Shown here: piece after piece, positions 18,407 through 28,474 of the stretch
Layout of the letters: each line of letters begins with the position of its first letter
Position numbering within the stretch: position 1 is the stretch's first letter
NCBI RefSeq assembly: GCF_031085165.1
Contig: NZ_JAVHTY010000003.1
Span: 62,001-126,000 of the forward strand
Reading direction: 5' to 3'
Length of the DNA stretch: 64,000 nt
Source: Pseudomonas sp. 102515
GTDB lineage: Bacteria > Pseudomonadota > Gammaproteobacteria > Pseudomonadales > Pseudomonadaceae
Program-made: the position numbers and the translations under genes
The notes under the pieces: model-generated
What the model saw: the letters and a program-made list of their open reading frames with translations, nothing else
Database searches by the model: none
Told to the model about the DNA's origin: nothing

Positions 18407-20755
18407 ATGAGCAAGATCGGCAAACCCAAGGTTGAACGCTACGATGCGCCCTCCGGTGGCTGGGGCTCGGCGCGCTCGGTGACCGAGATTGTCCTGCGCG
18501 AACGAGTGCCGCTCAAATCCGGTGCCCTGCTGGCCCGGCAGAACAAGCATGGCGGCTTCGCCTGCGTGAGTTGTGCCTGGGCCAAGCCCGGCAAGCCTCA
18601 CCCACTGGAATTCTGCGAGAACGGCGCCAAGGCCACCGCCTGGGAGGTCACCAGCAAGAGGTGCGGACCGGAATTCTTTGCCGGCCATTCCCTCACCGAA
18701 CTGCGCGGTTGGCGCGACTACGATCTGGAAGAGGTCGGACGCCTGACCCACCCCCTGCGCTACGACGCCGCCAGCGACCGCTATCGCCCGGTGAGCTGGG
18801 CCGAAGCCTTCGCCGACATCGGCGCCGAACTCAAGGCATTGGATCCGGACTCGGTGATCTTCTACGCCTCGGGTCGCGCGGCGCTGGAGACCTCTTACCT
18901 CTATCAGCTCTATGCCCGCCTGTACGGCACCAACAATCTGCCGGACAGTTCCAACATGTGCCACGAGAGCACCTCGGTGGCCCTGCCCAAGAGCATCGGC
19001 GTGACCGTGGGCACCGTGACCCTCAACGACTTCGATCAGACCGACTGCCTGCTGTTCTTTGGTCAGAATCCGGGCAGCAACAGCCCGCGGATGTTGCATG
19101 ACCTCCAGGAAGCCCGCAAACGTGGCGCGCCCATCATCACCTTCAACCCCCTGCGCGAACGTGGTCTGGAAACCTTCGTCAATCCGCAATCGCCGGTGGA
19201 AATGCTGACCGACCACCCCACCCAGATCAGCACCCAGTACCATCAGCTCAAGCCGGGTGGCGACCTCGCGGCCCTCACCGGCATGTGCAAGGCGTTGCTG
19301 ACCGCCGATGATCAGGCCCGCGAACAAGGTCAGCCCGCCGTGCTCGACCATGCCTTCATCGCCGAGCACTGCCATGGCTTCGCCGACTTCTGCGAATGGC
19401 TGCAACGCCAGGAGTGGGCGCAGCTGGAGCGCCAGTCGGGCCTTACCCGCAGCGCTCTGGAAGCCGCCGCCGCCGTCTATGCCCGCTGCCAGAAGGTCAT
19501 CGGCGTCTATGGCATGGGGCTGACCCAGCATCGCTACGGGGTGGAAACCATCCAGATGCTGGCCAACCTGCTGCTGCTGCGCGGCAACCTCGGCAAGCCT
19601 GGCGCCGGTATCTGTCCGGTCCGGGGCCATTCCAATGTCCAGGGCCAGCGCACCGTGGGTATCACCGAAAAACCGGAACTGGCGCCGCTGAAGCAGCTGG
19701 GCGAGCGCTTCGGCTTCACCCCGCCGCAAGACAAGGGCCGCAATACCGTAGAGGCCTGCGAAGGCATCCTCGACGGCTCGGTGAAGGCCTTCATCGGCCT
19801 GGGCGGCAACTTCCTGCGCGCCATTCCGGAGACCAGCCTGATGGAGCCCGCCTGGCGCACCCTGCGCCTGTCGGTACAGATCGCCACCAAGCTCAACCGC
19901 AATCATCTGGTGCCGGCGGACAAGGCCTATCTGCTGCCCTGCCTGGGCCGTACCGAGATCGATCGTCAGCGCGGCGTGGAGCAGGCCCACAGCACCGAGG
20001 ACAGCACTGGCTGCATCCACGGCTGGCGCGGCGCGGCCGAGCCGCCCGAGGGCGAGTTGCTGTCCGAGCCAGCCATCATCGCCGGGCTGGCCAAGGCTAC
20101 CCTGCCGGACAACCCCAAGGTCACCTGGGATGCCTGGGTCGCTGACTATGGCCTGATCCGCGAAGAGATCGCCCGCTCCTTCCCGGAGATCTTCCATGAC
20201 TTCAATGCCAGGATGTGGGAGGTGGGTGGCTTCCATCGCCCGCTGCCGGCGGCCAAACGCGAATGGAAGACCGAAACCGGCAAGGCCAACCTCATCGTGC
20301 CACGCAGCCTGGAAGAAGATCCGGACATGCCCGCGAGCGGGCGTGACGTCCTGACCCTGATGACGCTGCGCAGCAACGATCAGTTCAACACCACCATCTA
20401 CGGCTATCACGATCGTTTCCGCGGCGTGAAGGGCACCCGTGCGGTGCTCTTCATGAATCGCAACGACATCGAACGCCTGGGCCTTGCCGAAGGCGACAAG
20501 GTGCAGGTGTCGACGGTCGCTGGCGACGGCGTGCGCCGTGAGGTAGGGCCGCTGCGAGTCACGCCCTACAACATCCCGGAAGGGGCCTGTGGCGGCTACT
20601 ACCCCGAATGCAACGCACTGATTCCGCTCTGGCACCATGCCGAAGGCAGCAAGGTGCCGGCGGCCAAGGCCATCCCGGTACGCCTGAACAAGCTGATCGC
20701 CGCCAACGACGGCGGCTTTCCGGTGGAGCCGGAGGGGTATGGGGCGCAATACTGA
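18407..20755 (+). CDS. FdhF/YdeP-type molybdopterin oxidoreductase, copy 1
   Basis: The 782-aa molybdopterin oxidoreductase belongs to the formate-dehydrogenase-alpha-like (YdeP) family. The start at 18407 is preferred because GAGG lies 7 nt upstream; an ATG at 18395 lacks a binding site. Cys53, Cys56 and Cys70 (CVSC...FCENG) are candidate Fe-S ligands in the family's three-Cys form. SNMCHE holds the Cys-His pair that likely ligates Mo. It has no signal peptide, so it is cytoplasmic. No partner subunit is adjacent. It is a paralogue of the enzyme at 32537-34861, but without a nearby fdhD. The substrate is unknown; E. coli YdeP is linked to acid resistance. Confidence 0.88.
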   Translation: MSKIGKPKVERYDAPSGGWGSARSVTEIVLRERVPLKSGALLARQNKHGGFACVSCAWAKPGKPHPLEFCENGAKATAWEVTSKRCGPEFFAGHSLTELRGWRDYDLEEVGRLTHPLRYDAASDRYRPVSWAEAFADIGAELKALDPDSVIFYASGRAALETSYLYQLYARLYGTNNLPDSSNMCHESTSVALPKSIGVTVGTVTLNDFDQTDCLLFFGQNPGSNSPRMLHDLQEARKRGAPIITFNPLRERGLETFVNPQSPVEMLTDHPTQISTQYHQLKPGGDLAALTGMCKALLTADDQAREQGQPAVLDHAFIAEHCHGFADFCEWLQRQEWAQLERQSGLTRSALEAAAAVYARCQKVIGVYGMGLTQHRYGVETIQMLANLLLLRGNLGKPGAGICPVRGHSNVQGQRTVGITEKPELAPLKQLGERFGFTPPQDKGRNTVEACEGILDGSVKAFIGLGGNFLRAIPETSLMEPAWRTLRLSVQIATKLNRNHLVPADKAYLLPCLGRTEIDRQRGVEQAHSTEDSTGCIHGWRGAAEPPEGELLSEPAIIAGLAKATLPDNPKVTWDAWVADYGLIREEIARSFPEIFHDFNARMWEVGGFHRPLPAAKREWKTETGKANLIVPRSLEEDPDMPASGRDVLTLMTLRSNDQFNTTIYGYHDRFRGVKGTRAVLFMNRNDIERLGLAEGDKVQVSTVAGDGVRREVGPLRVTPYNIPEGACGGYYPECNALIPLWHHAEGSKVPAAKAIPVRLNKLIAANDGGFPVEPEGYGAQY

Positions 20756-20816
20756 CGGCTAGCAGCCGGCGCGTGGCCGGGGATTGTTCTTAGCTACGTC
20801 AGGACAGCTCGGAAAA

Positions 20817-20850
20817 CAAAAAGCCCAGCACTGACATGCAGGGCTTTTTG
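20817..20850. terminator. Bidirectional terminator between the oxidoreductase and putA
   Basis: CAAAAAGCCC (20817-20826) pairs with GGGCTTTTTG (20841-20850) around a 14-nt loop. T runs exist on both strands, suiting termination of the oxidoreductase gene and of convergent putA. Confidence 0.85.
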
Positions 20851-20892
20851 TTGCGCTCACCCTAACTCAAGGTACGAGTTCGAGCAGCCCGG

Positions 20893-20975
20893 TAAGTTGG
20901 GCTAAGACAGCTCACTGTCGAGGCCCAACGGATACACGAATGTCGGACTTCGCTGCATTCAGCCCAGCTCGACGA
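20893..20975. repeat. REP-like repeat pair near the putA 3' end
   Basis: Two degenerate copies of the window's palindromic element lie head to tail: TTGGGCT...AGGCCCAA, then GTCGGACTTCGCTGCATTCAGCCCAG. They are placed just after the bidirectional terminator. Confidence 0.5.
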
Positions 20976-20979
20976 TCCC

Positions 20980-23900
20980 TCAGCCAATGGTCATCAGACT
21001 TGCGTTGCCACCGGCCGCTGCCGTATTCACGCTCAAGGCGCGCTCGATGAGCAGGCGCTCCAGCGGAATGGCGGTCTCGCCACGGGCCAGGCCCTGGACG
21101 CCGACGATGGGTCCATTGCGCTTGGCCACCTGCTGGCAGACCTGGCGCAGTTGATCCGAATCACCGTGGTGCAGGACCGCTTCGAAGGCGACTTCGTCCT
21201 TGCGCCAGTCGGCCGCTACCTGCACCCGCGAGCGCACGGCGTGCGGCAGGCGCGTCAGGGTCGCCTTGTGGGCTTCCTCGACCAGGGCCGTGCTGCCCAC
21301 CGCCATGACCGCCGCCAGTTGCAGCAACAGATCGCTGTCGTCGGCCGCCAGGCACAGCACTCGGCTGCGCGGCAGCAGGCTGTAGCTGTTGCGCTCGCCG
21401 GTCGGGCCCGGCAGCAGGCGGGTCAGGCCGCTCAGGGATTCCTCGGCGAATCTCAGGCAGGCCTGTTCCAGCTCGCCCAGGCCTTGCTGCTTGGCCCAGT
21501 CGTGCAGGGCACCCAGCGGATTGCCGGCCTGCTGGCGCAGCGCATCGCGCACCTGCCATTCGGTCTCACCGGTGCTGCCCTTGGCCAGGGCCACGGCGGG
21601 ATCGCCATCCGGTCGGGTGCTGAGCAGGCGATAGAGGTACAGCGGGCCACCGGCCTTGGGACCGGTGCCGGAAAGGCCTTCGCCGCCGAAGGGCTGTACC
21701 CCGACCACCGCGCCGACCATGTTGCGGTTGACGTAGAGGTTGCCGGCATGGGCGCGCTCCACCACCTTGGCGATGGTCTCGTCGATGCGGGTGTGGACGC
21801 CAAAGGTCAGGCCGTAACCGGTGGCATTGATCTGGTCGATGACCTGGTCCAGGTCCTTGCGACCATAGCGCACCACGTGGAGCACCGGCCCGAAGACCTC
21901 GCGACCCAGCTCGGCCAGGCTCTCCAGCTCGATCAGGGTGGGCATGACGAAGGTGCCGCGGTGGATGGCATCGCCTTCCACCCGCCCGCCCTGGTGTACC
22001 CGACGGCCTTTGCCGCGCAGGGCCTGGATGTGCTTGTCGATGGTGGCCTTGGCCTCGCCGTCGATCACCGGGCCGATGTCGATGGCCAGGTTCTCCGGGT
22101 TGCCCAGACGACATTCCGCCATGGCGCCCTTGAGCATTTCCAGTACGCGATCGGCCACGTCCTCCTGCACGCAGAGCACGCGCAGGGCTGAGCAACGCTG
22201 ACCGGCGCTGTCGAAGGCGGAGGCGACCACGTCGGCCACCACCTGCTCGGCCAGGGCCGAGGAGTCGACGATCATGGCGTTCTGGCCACCGGTCTCGGCG
22301 ATCAGCGGGATCGGTCGGCCCTGGGCGTCCAGCCGTCCGGCGATGTTGCGCGCCAGGATCTGGGCCACCTCGGTGGAGCCGGTGAACATCACGCCCTTGA
22401 CCCGCACATCGTTGACCAGGGCGGCGCCGATGGTGGCGCCCTCGCCCGGCAGCAGTTGCAGCACGCCCTCGGGGATGCCGGCTTCCAGCAGGAGGCGCAC
22501 GGCCTGGGCGGCGATCAGCGGCGTCTGCTCGGCCGGCTTGGCCAGTACGGTGTTGCCGGCGGCCAGGGCCGCGGCGATCTGGCCGCTGAAGATGGCCAGG
22601 GGGAAGTTCCAGGGGCTGATGCAGACCACCGGGCCCAGCGGGCGGTGGCTGTCGTTGGCGAAGTCACGGCGTACCAGGGCGGCGTAGTAGCGCAGGAAGT
22701 CCACCGCCTCGCGCACCTCGGCGATGGCGTTGGCGTAAGTCTTGCCGGCCTCACGCACCAGCAGGCCCATCAGCGGCTGAAGTTGCGCCTCCATCAGTTC
22801 GGCGGCGCGATCCAGGGCCGCGGCGCGCTGCTCCGGCGGCGTGGATTGCCAGATGGGCGCGGCGGCCAGGGCCTCTTCCAGTGCGATGTCGACATCGGCG
22901 CGGGTGGCGTTGCTGACCTGGCCGACGCGATCGCGGCGATCGGCCGGATTGAGTACCGGCTGCGCAATCGACGGCTCGCTGGCACGACCCAGCAGCGGCC
23001 GGGCTTCCCAGGCGGTGTTGCCACTGGCCAGCAGCGCCGCCGACAGCGAACCCAGACGGTGTTCGCTGGACAGGTCCAGGCCGCTGGAATTGCAGCGCTC
23101 GGCGCCGTAGAGGGCGCTGGGATGGAGAATACGCGGATGCGGCAGGCCGATGGCGCCTTCGTTGGCGGATTGCTGCTCGATCTGCACCACCGGATCGGCC
23201 ACCAACTCGTCCAGGGAGATGGAGTGGTCGGCGATGCGGTTGACGAAGGAAGTGTTGGCGCCGTTTTCCAGCAGGCGGCGGACCAGGTAGGCCAGCAGCG
23301 TCTCATGGGTGCCCACCGGGGCATAGATACGGCACGGACGCGCCAGCTTGCCGTCCTTGACGCTGCCCACCACCTGCTCGTACAGCGGCTCGCCCATGCC
23401 ATGCAGGCACTGGAACTCGTACTGGCCGGGGTAGTAGTTCTGCCCGCCGAGCTGGTAGATGGCCGCCAGGGTGTGGGCATTGTGGGTGGCGAATTGCGGG
23501 TAGATGGATTCCGGCGCGGCCAGCAACTTGCGGGCACAGGCCAGGTAGGCCACGTCGGTGTAGACCTTGCGGGTATAGACCGGATAGCCCTCCAGGCCTT
23601 CCACCTGGGCGCGCTTGATCTCGCTGTCCCAGTAGGCGCCCTTGACCAGCCGGATCATCAGGCGGCGACGGCTGCGCTTGGCCAGGTCGATCAGGTAGTC
23701 GATCACCAGCGGGCAACGCTTCTGGTAGGCCTGGATGACGAAGCCGATGCCGTTCCAGCCGGCCAGTTGCGGCTCGAAGGACAGGCGCTCCAGCAGATCC
23801 AGGGAGATCTCCAGGCGATCGGCTTCCTCGGCGTCGATGTTCAGGCCGATGTCGTAGCGCTTGGCCAGCAGGGTCAGCTCCAGCAGGCGCGGGTAGAGCT

Positions 23901-24948
23901 CGCTCATCACCCGGTCGTACTGGGCGCGGCTGTAGCGCGGATGCAGCGCCGACAGCTTGATGGAGATGCCGGGACCTTCGTAGATGCCGCGACCATGGGA
24001 GGCCTTGCCAATGGAGTGGATGGCCTGCTCGTAGGAGGCCAGATAGCGGCGGGCGTCGGCCTCGGTCAGGGCGGCTTCACCGAGCATGTCGTAGCTGTAG
24101 CGAAAGCCCTTCGCCTCGAACTTGCTGGCGTTGGCCAGGGCCTCGGCGATGGTCTCGCCGGTGACGAACTGCTCGCCCATCAGGCGCATGGCCATGTCCA
24201 CGCCCTTGCGGATCACCGGCTCGCCGCTCTTGCCGATGAGGCGATTGAGCGAGCTGGTGAGGCCAGCTTCGTTATGGGTCGAGACCAGGCGGCCGGTCAG
24301 CAGCAGGCCCCAGGTGGCGGCGTTGACGAACAGCGAGGGGCTGTTGCCCAGGTGCGGCTGCCAGTTGCCGGTGCTGATCTTGTCGCGGATCAGGGCATCG
24401 CGGGTGCCCTTGTCGGGGATGCGCAGCAGGGCTTCGGCCAGGCACATGAGGGCCACGCCCTCCTGGGACGACAGCGAGAATTCGCGGAGCAGGCTCTGCA
24501 CCATTCCGGAGCGCCCGGTTGCACCCTTGGCGTTGCGCAGCTTCTCGGCGATGCGATGGGCCAATTCATGGGTAGCCTTGGCCTGGGCCGTGGGCAGGCG
24601 CGCCTGTTCCAGCAGCAGTGGCAGCAGCTCTTCTTCCGGCCGGCGATAGGCGGCGGTGATGGCCGAGCGCAGCACGGACTGCGGCAGGATGCTCTCGGCG
24701 AATTCCAGGAAGGGCTGGTAGACCGGATCGGCCAGGGCCTCGACGGCTTCGTTGTCGCCCTCGGCCAGACGCTGGGCGATGCCCTGCAGATCCGCCAGGG
24801 TCGCACCGCTTTCCAAGGTTTCCAGATAGGTATAGATGGCCTGCTTGATCAGCCAATGGGGCGTTCGATCGATACGGCGCGCGGCTTCCTTGAGGCGATC
24901 GCGGGTGGCTTCGTCGAGCTTTACGCCCAGGGTGGTGGTGGTGGCCAT
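20980..24948 (-). CDS. putA: Trifunctional proline utilisation protein PutA
   Basis: The 1322-aa protein starts at MATTTTLGVKLDEATRD with GAGGA upstream; a longer in-frame extension crosses the operator region. Domains in order are a ribbon-helix-helix DNA-binding domain (about 1-50), proline dehydrogenase (about 170-570) and P5C dehydrogenase (about 630-1120) with catalytic Cys919 in GQRCSALRV, then the C-terminal domain typical of long PutAs. It oxidises proline to glutamate using FAD and NAD+ with channelling of P5C, and represses put genes when proline is absent. No putP is in the window. Confidence 0.98.
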   Translation of the reverse strand: MATTTTLGVKLDEATRDRLKEAARRIDRTPHWLIKQAIYTYLETLESGATLADLQGIAQRLAEGDNEAVEALADPVYQPFLEFAESILPQSVLRSAITAAYRRPEEELLPLLLEQARLPTAQAKATHELAHRIAEKLRNAKGATGRSGMVQSLLREFSLSSQEGVALMCLAEALLRIPDKGTRDALIRDKISTGNWQPHLGNSPSLFVNAATWGLLLTGRLVSTHNEAGLTSSLNRLIGKSGEPVIRKGVDMAMRLMGEQFVTGETIAEALANASKFEAKGFRYSYDMLGEAALTEADARRYLASYEQAIHSIGKASHGRGIYEGPGISIKLSALHPRYSRAQYDRVMSELYPRLLELTLLAKRYDIGLNIDAEEADRLEISLDLLERLSFEPQLAGWNGIGFVIQAYQKRCPLVIDYLIDLAKRSRRRLMIRLVKGAYWDSEIKRAQVEGLEGYPVYTRKVYTDVAYLACARKLLAAPESIYPQFATHNAHTLAAIYQLGGQNYYPGQYEFQCLHGMGEPLYEQVVGSVKDGKLARPCRIYAPVGTHETLLAYLVRRLLENGANTSFVNRIADHSISLDELVADPVVQIEQQSANEGAIGLPHPRILHPSALYGAERCNSSGLDLSSEHRLGSLSAALLASGNTAWEARPLLGRASEPSIAQPVLNPADRRDRVGQVSNATRADVDIALEEALAAAPIWQSTPPEQRAAALDRAAELMEAQLQPLMGLLVREAGKTYANAIAEVREAVDFLRYYAALVRRDFANDSHRPLGPVVCISPWNFPLAIFSGQIAAALAAGNTVLAKPAEQTPLIAAQAVRLLLEAGIPEGVLQLLPGEGATIGAALVNDVRVKGVMFTGSTEVAQILARNIAGRLDAQGRPIPLIAETGGQNAMIVDSSALAEQVVADVVASAFDSAGQRCSALRVLCVQEDVADRVLEMLKGAMAECRLGNPENLAIDIGPVIDGEAKATIDKHIQALRGKGRRVHQGGRVEGDAIHRGTFVMPTLIELESLAELGREVFGPVLHVVRYGRKDLDQVIDQINATGYGLTFGVHTRIDETIAKVVERAHAGNLYVNRNMVGAVVGVQPFGGEGLSGTGPKAGGPLYLYRLLSTRPDGDPAVALAKGSTGETEWQVRDALRQQAGNPLGALHDWAKQQGLGELEQACLRFAEESLSGLTRLLPGPTGERNSYSLLPRSRVLCLAADDSDLLLQLAAVMAVGSTALVEEAHKATLTRLPHAVRSRVQVAADWRKDEVAFEAVLHHGDSDQLRQVCQQVAKRNGPIVGVQGLARGETAIPLERLLIERALSVNTAAAGGNASLMTIG

Positions 24949-25011
24949 GCGCAGATCCTCAAGCAGAAGGCGTCGAAATTCGGCGCAGCTTAGCGCCACC
25001 CGAAATAAAAG

Positions 25012-25057
25012 TGCAACCAGGTGCAACCCTCAAGGTTCTACCGTCGATCCGGTTGCA
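25012..25057 (-). promoter_or_regulatory. PutA operator hexamers upstream of putA
   Basis: Three copies of the PutA recognition hexamer GTTGCA lie 64-109 bp upstream of the putA start: at 25012-25017 and 25022-25027 as TGCAAC, exactly 10 bp apart, and at 25052-25057 as GTTGCA. GTTGCA is the consensus bound by the E. coli PutA ribbon-helix-helix domain, and this PutA carries that domain. Autorepression is the natural inference. The rest of 24949-25215 shows no gene. Confidence 0.7.
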
Positions 25058-25215
25058 CCTAAAGCCGGTAACAGAACGCAAAGCTATGCAGAGATCAGGC
25101 CAAGGGTTGCTACCGGGTTGAACCCTTACCACAGGGGAGCCCGCCAGACGAAAAAGGACGAAGACAGATCGTTAGCCTGGCAAGTGTTACCTGGCTTCAC
25201 ACCGAGGCGGTGGCG

Positions 25216-26205
25216 CTAGACCAGCGACGGAAAGTGCGGCAGCACGAATTCGCCCAGTTCCTGGACCACTTCGCTGACCGGGCGCCGCGAGGGGCGCAGG
25301 TTGAGGGCTAGGTGGTTGACCCCTGCTTCCTGCAGCTGCCCGAGGTAGTCCACCAGCGCTCGCCGCCCGCAGGACAGTCCGGCATGGATGAGCCGTGGCG
25401 GCTGAAACGGATCGCTGGCCAGTTCAAAGAACAGCCCCTGAGCGAAGGGCTTGAACAACTCGCGCCCGCCAATCTCGTCCAGCGCCGCGCGCCAGACCTT
25501 GGTCAGGGCCGGGACGTGTTCGGCGGGCACGAAGTAGTAGAACCAGCCATCGGCCTTGGCGGCGATCCAGTCCACCGTCTGCCGACTGCGCCCGGTGACC
25601 AGCGCCGGGATGCGGCCATGCACTGGTTTGGGCACCAGGTCGGCCACGCCCTGCAGATCACCAAAGCGGCGAAACTTGCCTAAGGGGAAATTTGTCTCGC
25701 CCGCCAGGCGGAACATCTCGAAGGCATCGCGAAAGCGCTCGCCGCGCCGTTCGAACTCACTCTCCAGGCCGAACGCCGGGTATTCCACCGGCCGATCACC
25801 GGAGGCCACCCCCAGCACCAGACGACCGTCGCTGAGCTGGTCGACCGAAGCCGCCATCTTGGCCAGGTGCACGGGATGGCGCAGGGTGATGACGGCGCTG
25901 CCGGTGGCCAGAGTCAGGTGCTGAGTGATGCCGGCCAGATAGCCAAGGTAGGTGAAGGGCTCGAACACCTGGCCGGCGTCGTTGAAGCCGGGGTCGTAGA
26001 AGGGCACGTCACGTGCCCAGAGCGCGGCGAAGCCCAACTGATCCGCCATCCGTGCCAGCCGGGCGTGGTCGCGCAGGGTCGGCATGGGATCGTCGGGATA
26101 GCCTTCCAGTGGCAACAGAAAACCCAGGGTCAGCCGACCCGGTGCGAACAGGCGCGAAAAGCCCGGATGCTGGAGAAAGGCACGGCGGCGATCCGAGAGG
26201 GACAT
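25216..26205 (-). CDS. Luciferase-like flavin-dependent oxidoreductase
   Basis: The 329-aa LLM-class protein starts at MSLSDRRRAFLQHP, with AGGA upstream at the usual distance. The TIM-barrel signatures are GFLLPLEGYP, LARMADQLGFAALWARDVPF, LTLATGSAVITLRHP and LVLGVASGDRPVEYPAFG. It probably uses FMN or F420-like reduced flavin, and most pseudomonad members use FMNH2. It resembles the small BA3436-type subgroup named in TIGRFAMs (recalled, not searched). The substrate is unknown. It lies upstream of putA on the same strand but 267 bp away, with an operator between, so it is probably a separate unit. Confidence 0.85.
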   Translation of the reverse strand: MSLSDRRRAFLQHPGFSRLFAPGRLTLGFLLPLEGYPDDPMPTLRDHARLARMADQLGFAALWARDVPFYDPGFNDAGQVFEPFTYLGYLAGITQHLTLATGSAVITLRHPVHLAKMAASVDQLSDGRLVLGVASGDRPVEYPAFGLESEFERRGERFRDAFEMFRLAGETNFPLGKFRRFGDLQGVADLVPKPVHGRIPALVTGRSRQTVDWIAAKADGWFYYFVPAEHVPALTKVWRAALDEIGGRELFKPFAQGLFFELASDPFQPPRLIHAGLSCGRRALVDYLGQLQEAGVNHLALNLRPSRRPVSEVVQELGEFVLPHFPSLV

Positions 26206-26329
26206 TGGATTCCTTGTCGGAGAAGAGGACGAGACACCCTCTATCGAGTCCAGCGGCTTCACAGGGTTCGATCAGAGCCACCACGAAGCACGAGCCGATC
26301 GCCGGCTCGCCCCCTGGCGCCCCGTACTG

Positions 26330-26580
26330 AACCAATATAGTTCATCATTTATATAGAAGTACTATTAATTGAACAAGGCAAACTAGGAAATTTGAAAAAC
26401 CTTACCAACGCTGAGTTTAGCCTCGATAGAAAAGATCAAAGCAACCGTCGACCAAACTAAAAACCAAATTAATAATACTAGAAAATAAAATTTGTTGACA
26501 CGACTCACAATTTCTCTACTTATTGAAGATCTAAATAACTTACTTCTTTATCGACTGCGCTAGTGCGGCCAAGGCTTTGT
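26330..26580. other. AT-rich intergenic patch
   Basis: About 250 bp are strikingly AT-rich in a window otherwise in the mid-60s per cent GC, with runs such as AAATTAATAATACTAG and AAAATAAAATTTG. No gene is visible on either strand. It may be a promoter region silenced by MvaT/H-NS-type proteins, or a remnant of inserted DNA. The 5' part of the chemoreceptor that follows is also less GC-rich than its 3' signalling part. Confidence 0.7.
26495..26523 (+). promoter_or_regulatory. Candidate sigma-70 promoter of the chemoreceptor
   Basis: A perfect TTGACA -35 box (26495-26500) is followed, at 17-bp spacing, by the weak -10 ACTTAT (26518-26523), about 50 bp before the chemoreceptor start. The -10 matches the consensus in only three positions, so an activator may be needed. 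Confidence 0.4.
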
Positions 26581-26581
26581 C

Positions 26582-28474
26582 ATGCAATTGAAAAACATCA
26601 GTGTCCGTTCGAAGCTGTTCCTGGGCTTCACCTTGCTCATCATTCCTACCCTGCTGATCGCCTATAGCGGCTGGGGTGGCATCGAATCCTTGAACAGGCG
26701 CAGCGGCCGAATAGAGTCCATGAATCTATTGGGTTTCTATAGCCGGGACATGCGCATCGAAAGCCAGGCGTTCGCCCTCGACGACACCCCTGAGCAGGCC
26801 GCTCAGTGGGTCAAGTCTACGGACCGTCTCGCAGCTGAGCTGCAAAGCGTCGCTGCGAGCGCGAAAGCCCCACGCATCCAGAACGTCCTCCAGCGGGCTC
26901 AGGAGCAACTCAAGCATTACCGTGCACTGCAGCAGGACAGCGTGGACCTCTCAGCAGAACAGACCAAGAGTCGCGAGACAGGAACCCAGATCGGCGAGCA
27001 ACTCACTGACCGCCTCAAGAGCCTGGTCGGCGCCCAACGGGAGGCGGCCCTCCCGGAAGCCCAGCAGCAACTCAGTGAACTCTTCGCGGCCAGTCAGCGG
27101 ATGCGCCTGGAATTGCGCGCCTACCGGGCCAGCCCCACCGCCAATCAACAGCAGCGTGCCAGGCAGAGCTTCGACCAGGTCCATGCTGAGCTCAAAAATG
27201 TGGCTGCTTTCCTGCCCGCAGAACAACTCCAGGCGCTGCAAGGCCAGATCGAGGCCTTTGCCCAGTACTTCGAGCACCGGGTCGAGCTCCAGACCAAGGC
27301 CGTCCAGATCCGCAAGAGCCTCGACCAAGCCATCCAGAAGTTGCTCGATATCACCGACGAGCTCAAGGCCTTGCAGGGTGAGCTACGTCAGGCCGACATG
27401 CAGAATGCACAGTACTCGCTGCTGGGCTGGTTGCTCGCCGTCATCGCGCTCAGCCTGGCCACGGCCTGGCTCATCACCCGCTCCATCGTCACCCCCTTGC
27501 GCGAGACGATACGCCTGGTCGAACAGGTCGCCAGCGGCGATCTGAGCGTGCAGGTCGCGGTCACGCGCCAGGACGAACTCGGCCTACTGCAGAGCACCAT
27601 GCAACGGATGACGGGAAACCTCCGCGCGCTCATCAGCGAACTCCGCGACGGCGTTGTGCAGATGGCCAGCGCGGCCGAAGAACTCTCCGCCATCACCGAG
27701 CAGACCCGGGCCGGTGCGTCGGCGCAGAAGGTCGAGACCGAACAGATCGCCACCGCCATGCATCAGATGACCGCCACCATCGCCGAGGTGGCGCGCAATG
27801 CTGGCCAAGCCTCGGTGGCCGCGCGCGAAGCGGCGCTCAAGACCCGCCAGGGCGACCAGGCGGTCGGCCAGGTGGTCACCCAGATCGAAGACCTCGCCCG
27901 GGAAGTGGATACCACCCAGGCCACCATGGCGTCGCTCAAGCAGGACGCCGACCGCATCGGCGGGGTTCTGGACGTGATCAAGGCGGTCGCCGAGCAGACC
28001 AACCTGCTGGCGCTCAACGCCGCCATCGAGGCCGCCCGCGCGGGCGAAGCGGGTCGCGGCTTCGCCGTGGTGGCCGACGAGGTGCGCGGCCTGGCCCAAC
28101 GAACCCGCTCCTCCACCGACGAAATCGCTACCCTGATCGGCAGCCTGCACGGCAGCACCGACCAAATGAGCGCCGCGCTCGACCGCAATATCCAGCTGAC
28201 CACCAGCAGCGTCGAGCTGACCCGCCAGGCCGGGGCCATGCTCGGCAGCGTCAGCACTGCGGTAGGCGAGATCGAGTCCATGAACGAGCAGATCGCCGCC
28301 GCGGTCGAGCAGCAGAGTTCGGCCGGGGAGGACATCAGCCGTAGCGTGGTCAAGGTGCACGAGGTAACCGACCAGACCGCCGCCGCCAGCGAGGAAACCG
28401 CCCGCTCCAGCGGCGAACTCGCACGCCTTAGCCTGCAGCTGCAAGAGTTGTCGGCACGTTTCAAGGTCGGATAG
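26582..28474 (+). CDS. Methyl-accepting chemotaxis protein with large helical sensor domain
   Basis: The 630-aa receptor has TM1 at about residues 10-30, a periplasmic all-helical domain of about 250 aa, TM2 at about 280-302, HAMP to about 352, and an MCP signalling domain with the CheA/CheW-binding tip [19 protein letters not shown] (about residue 470). The sensor size and helix content fit the HBM (helical bimodular) class of McpS, which binds TCA-cycle acids; this is inferred from size only. There is no C-terminal CheR-binding pentapeptide (it ends ARFKVG). It is monocistronic, preceded by an AT-rich promoter region, and convergent with a broken gene. Confidence 0.93.
   Translation: MQLKNISVRSKLFLGFTLLIIPTLLIAYSGWGGIESLNRRSGRIESMNLLGFYSRDMRIESQAFALDDTPEQAAQWVKSTDRLAAELQSVAASAKAPRIQNVLQRAQEQLKHYRALQQDSVDLSAEQTKSRETGTQIGEQLTDRLKSLVGAQREAALPEAQQQLSELFAASQRMRLELRAYRASPTANQQQRARQSFDQVHAELKNVAAFLPAEQLQALQGQIEAFAQYFEHRVELQTKAVQIRKSLDQAIQKLLDITDELKALQGELRQADMQNAQYSLLGWLLAVIALSLATAWLITRSIVTPLRETIRLVEQVASGDLSVQVAVTRQDELGLLQSTMQRMTGNLRALISELRDGVVQMASAAEELSAITEQTRAGASAQKVETEQIATAMHQMTATIAEVARNAGQASVAAREAALKTRQGDQAVGQVVTQIEDLAREVDTTQATMASLKQDADRIGGVLDVIKAVAEQTNLLALNAAIEAARAGEAGRGFAVVADEVRGLAQRTRSSTDEIATLIGSLHGSTDQMSAALDRNIQLTTSSVELTRQAGAMLGSVSTAVGEIESMNEQIAAAVEQQSSAGEDISRSVVKVHEVTDQTAAASEETARSSGELARLSLQLQELSARFKVG

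Noticed and set aside
18254-20749. 831-codon minus-strand frame opposite the molybdopterin oxidoreductase
   Set aside because: It is an antisense shadow with compositional bias. The plus-strand gene has clear cofactor motifs.
22456-24993. 845-codon plus-strand frame opposite putA
   Set aside because: It is an antisense shadow of a long GC-rich gene with repetitive Gly/Gln/His-rich translation.
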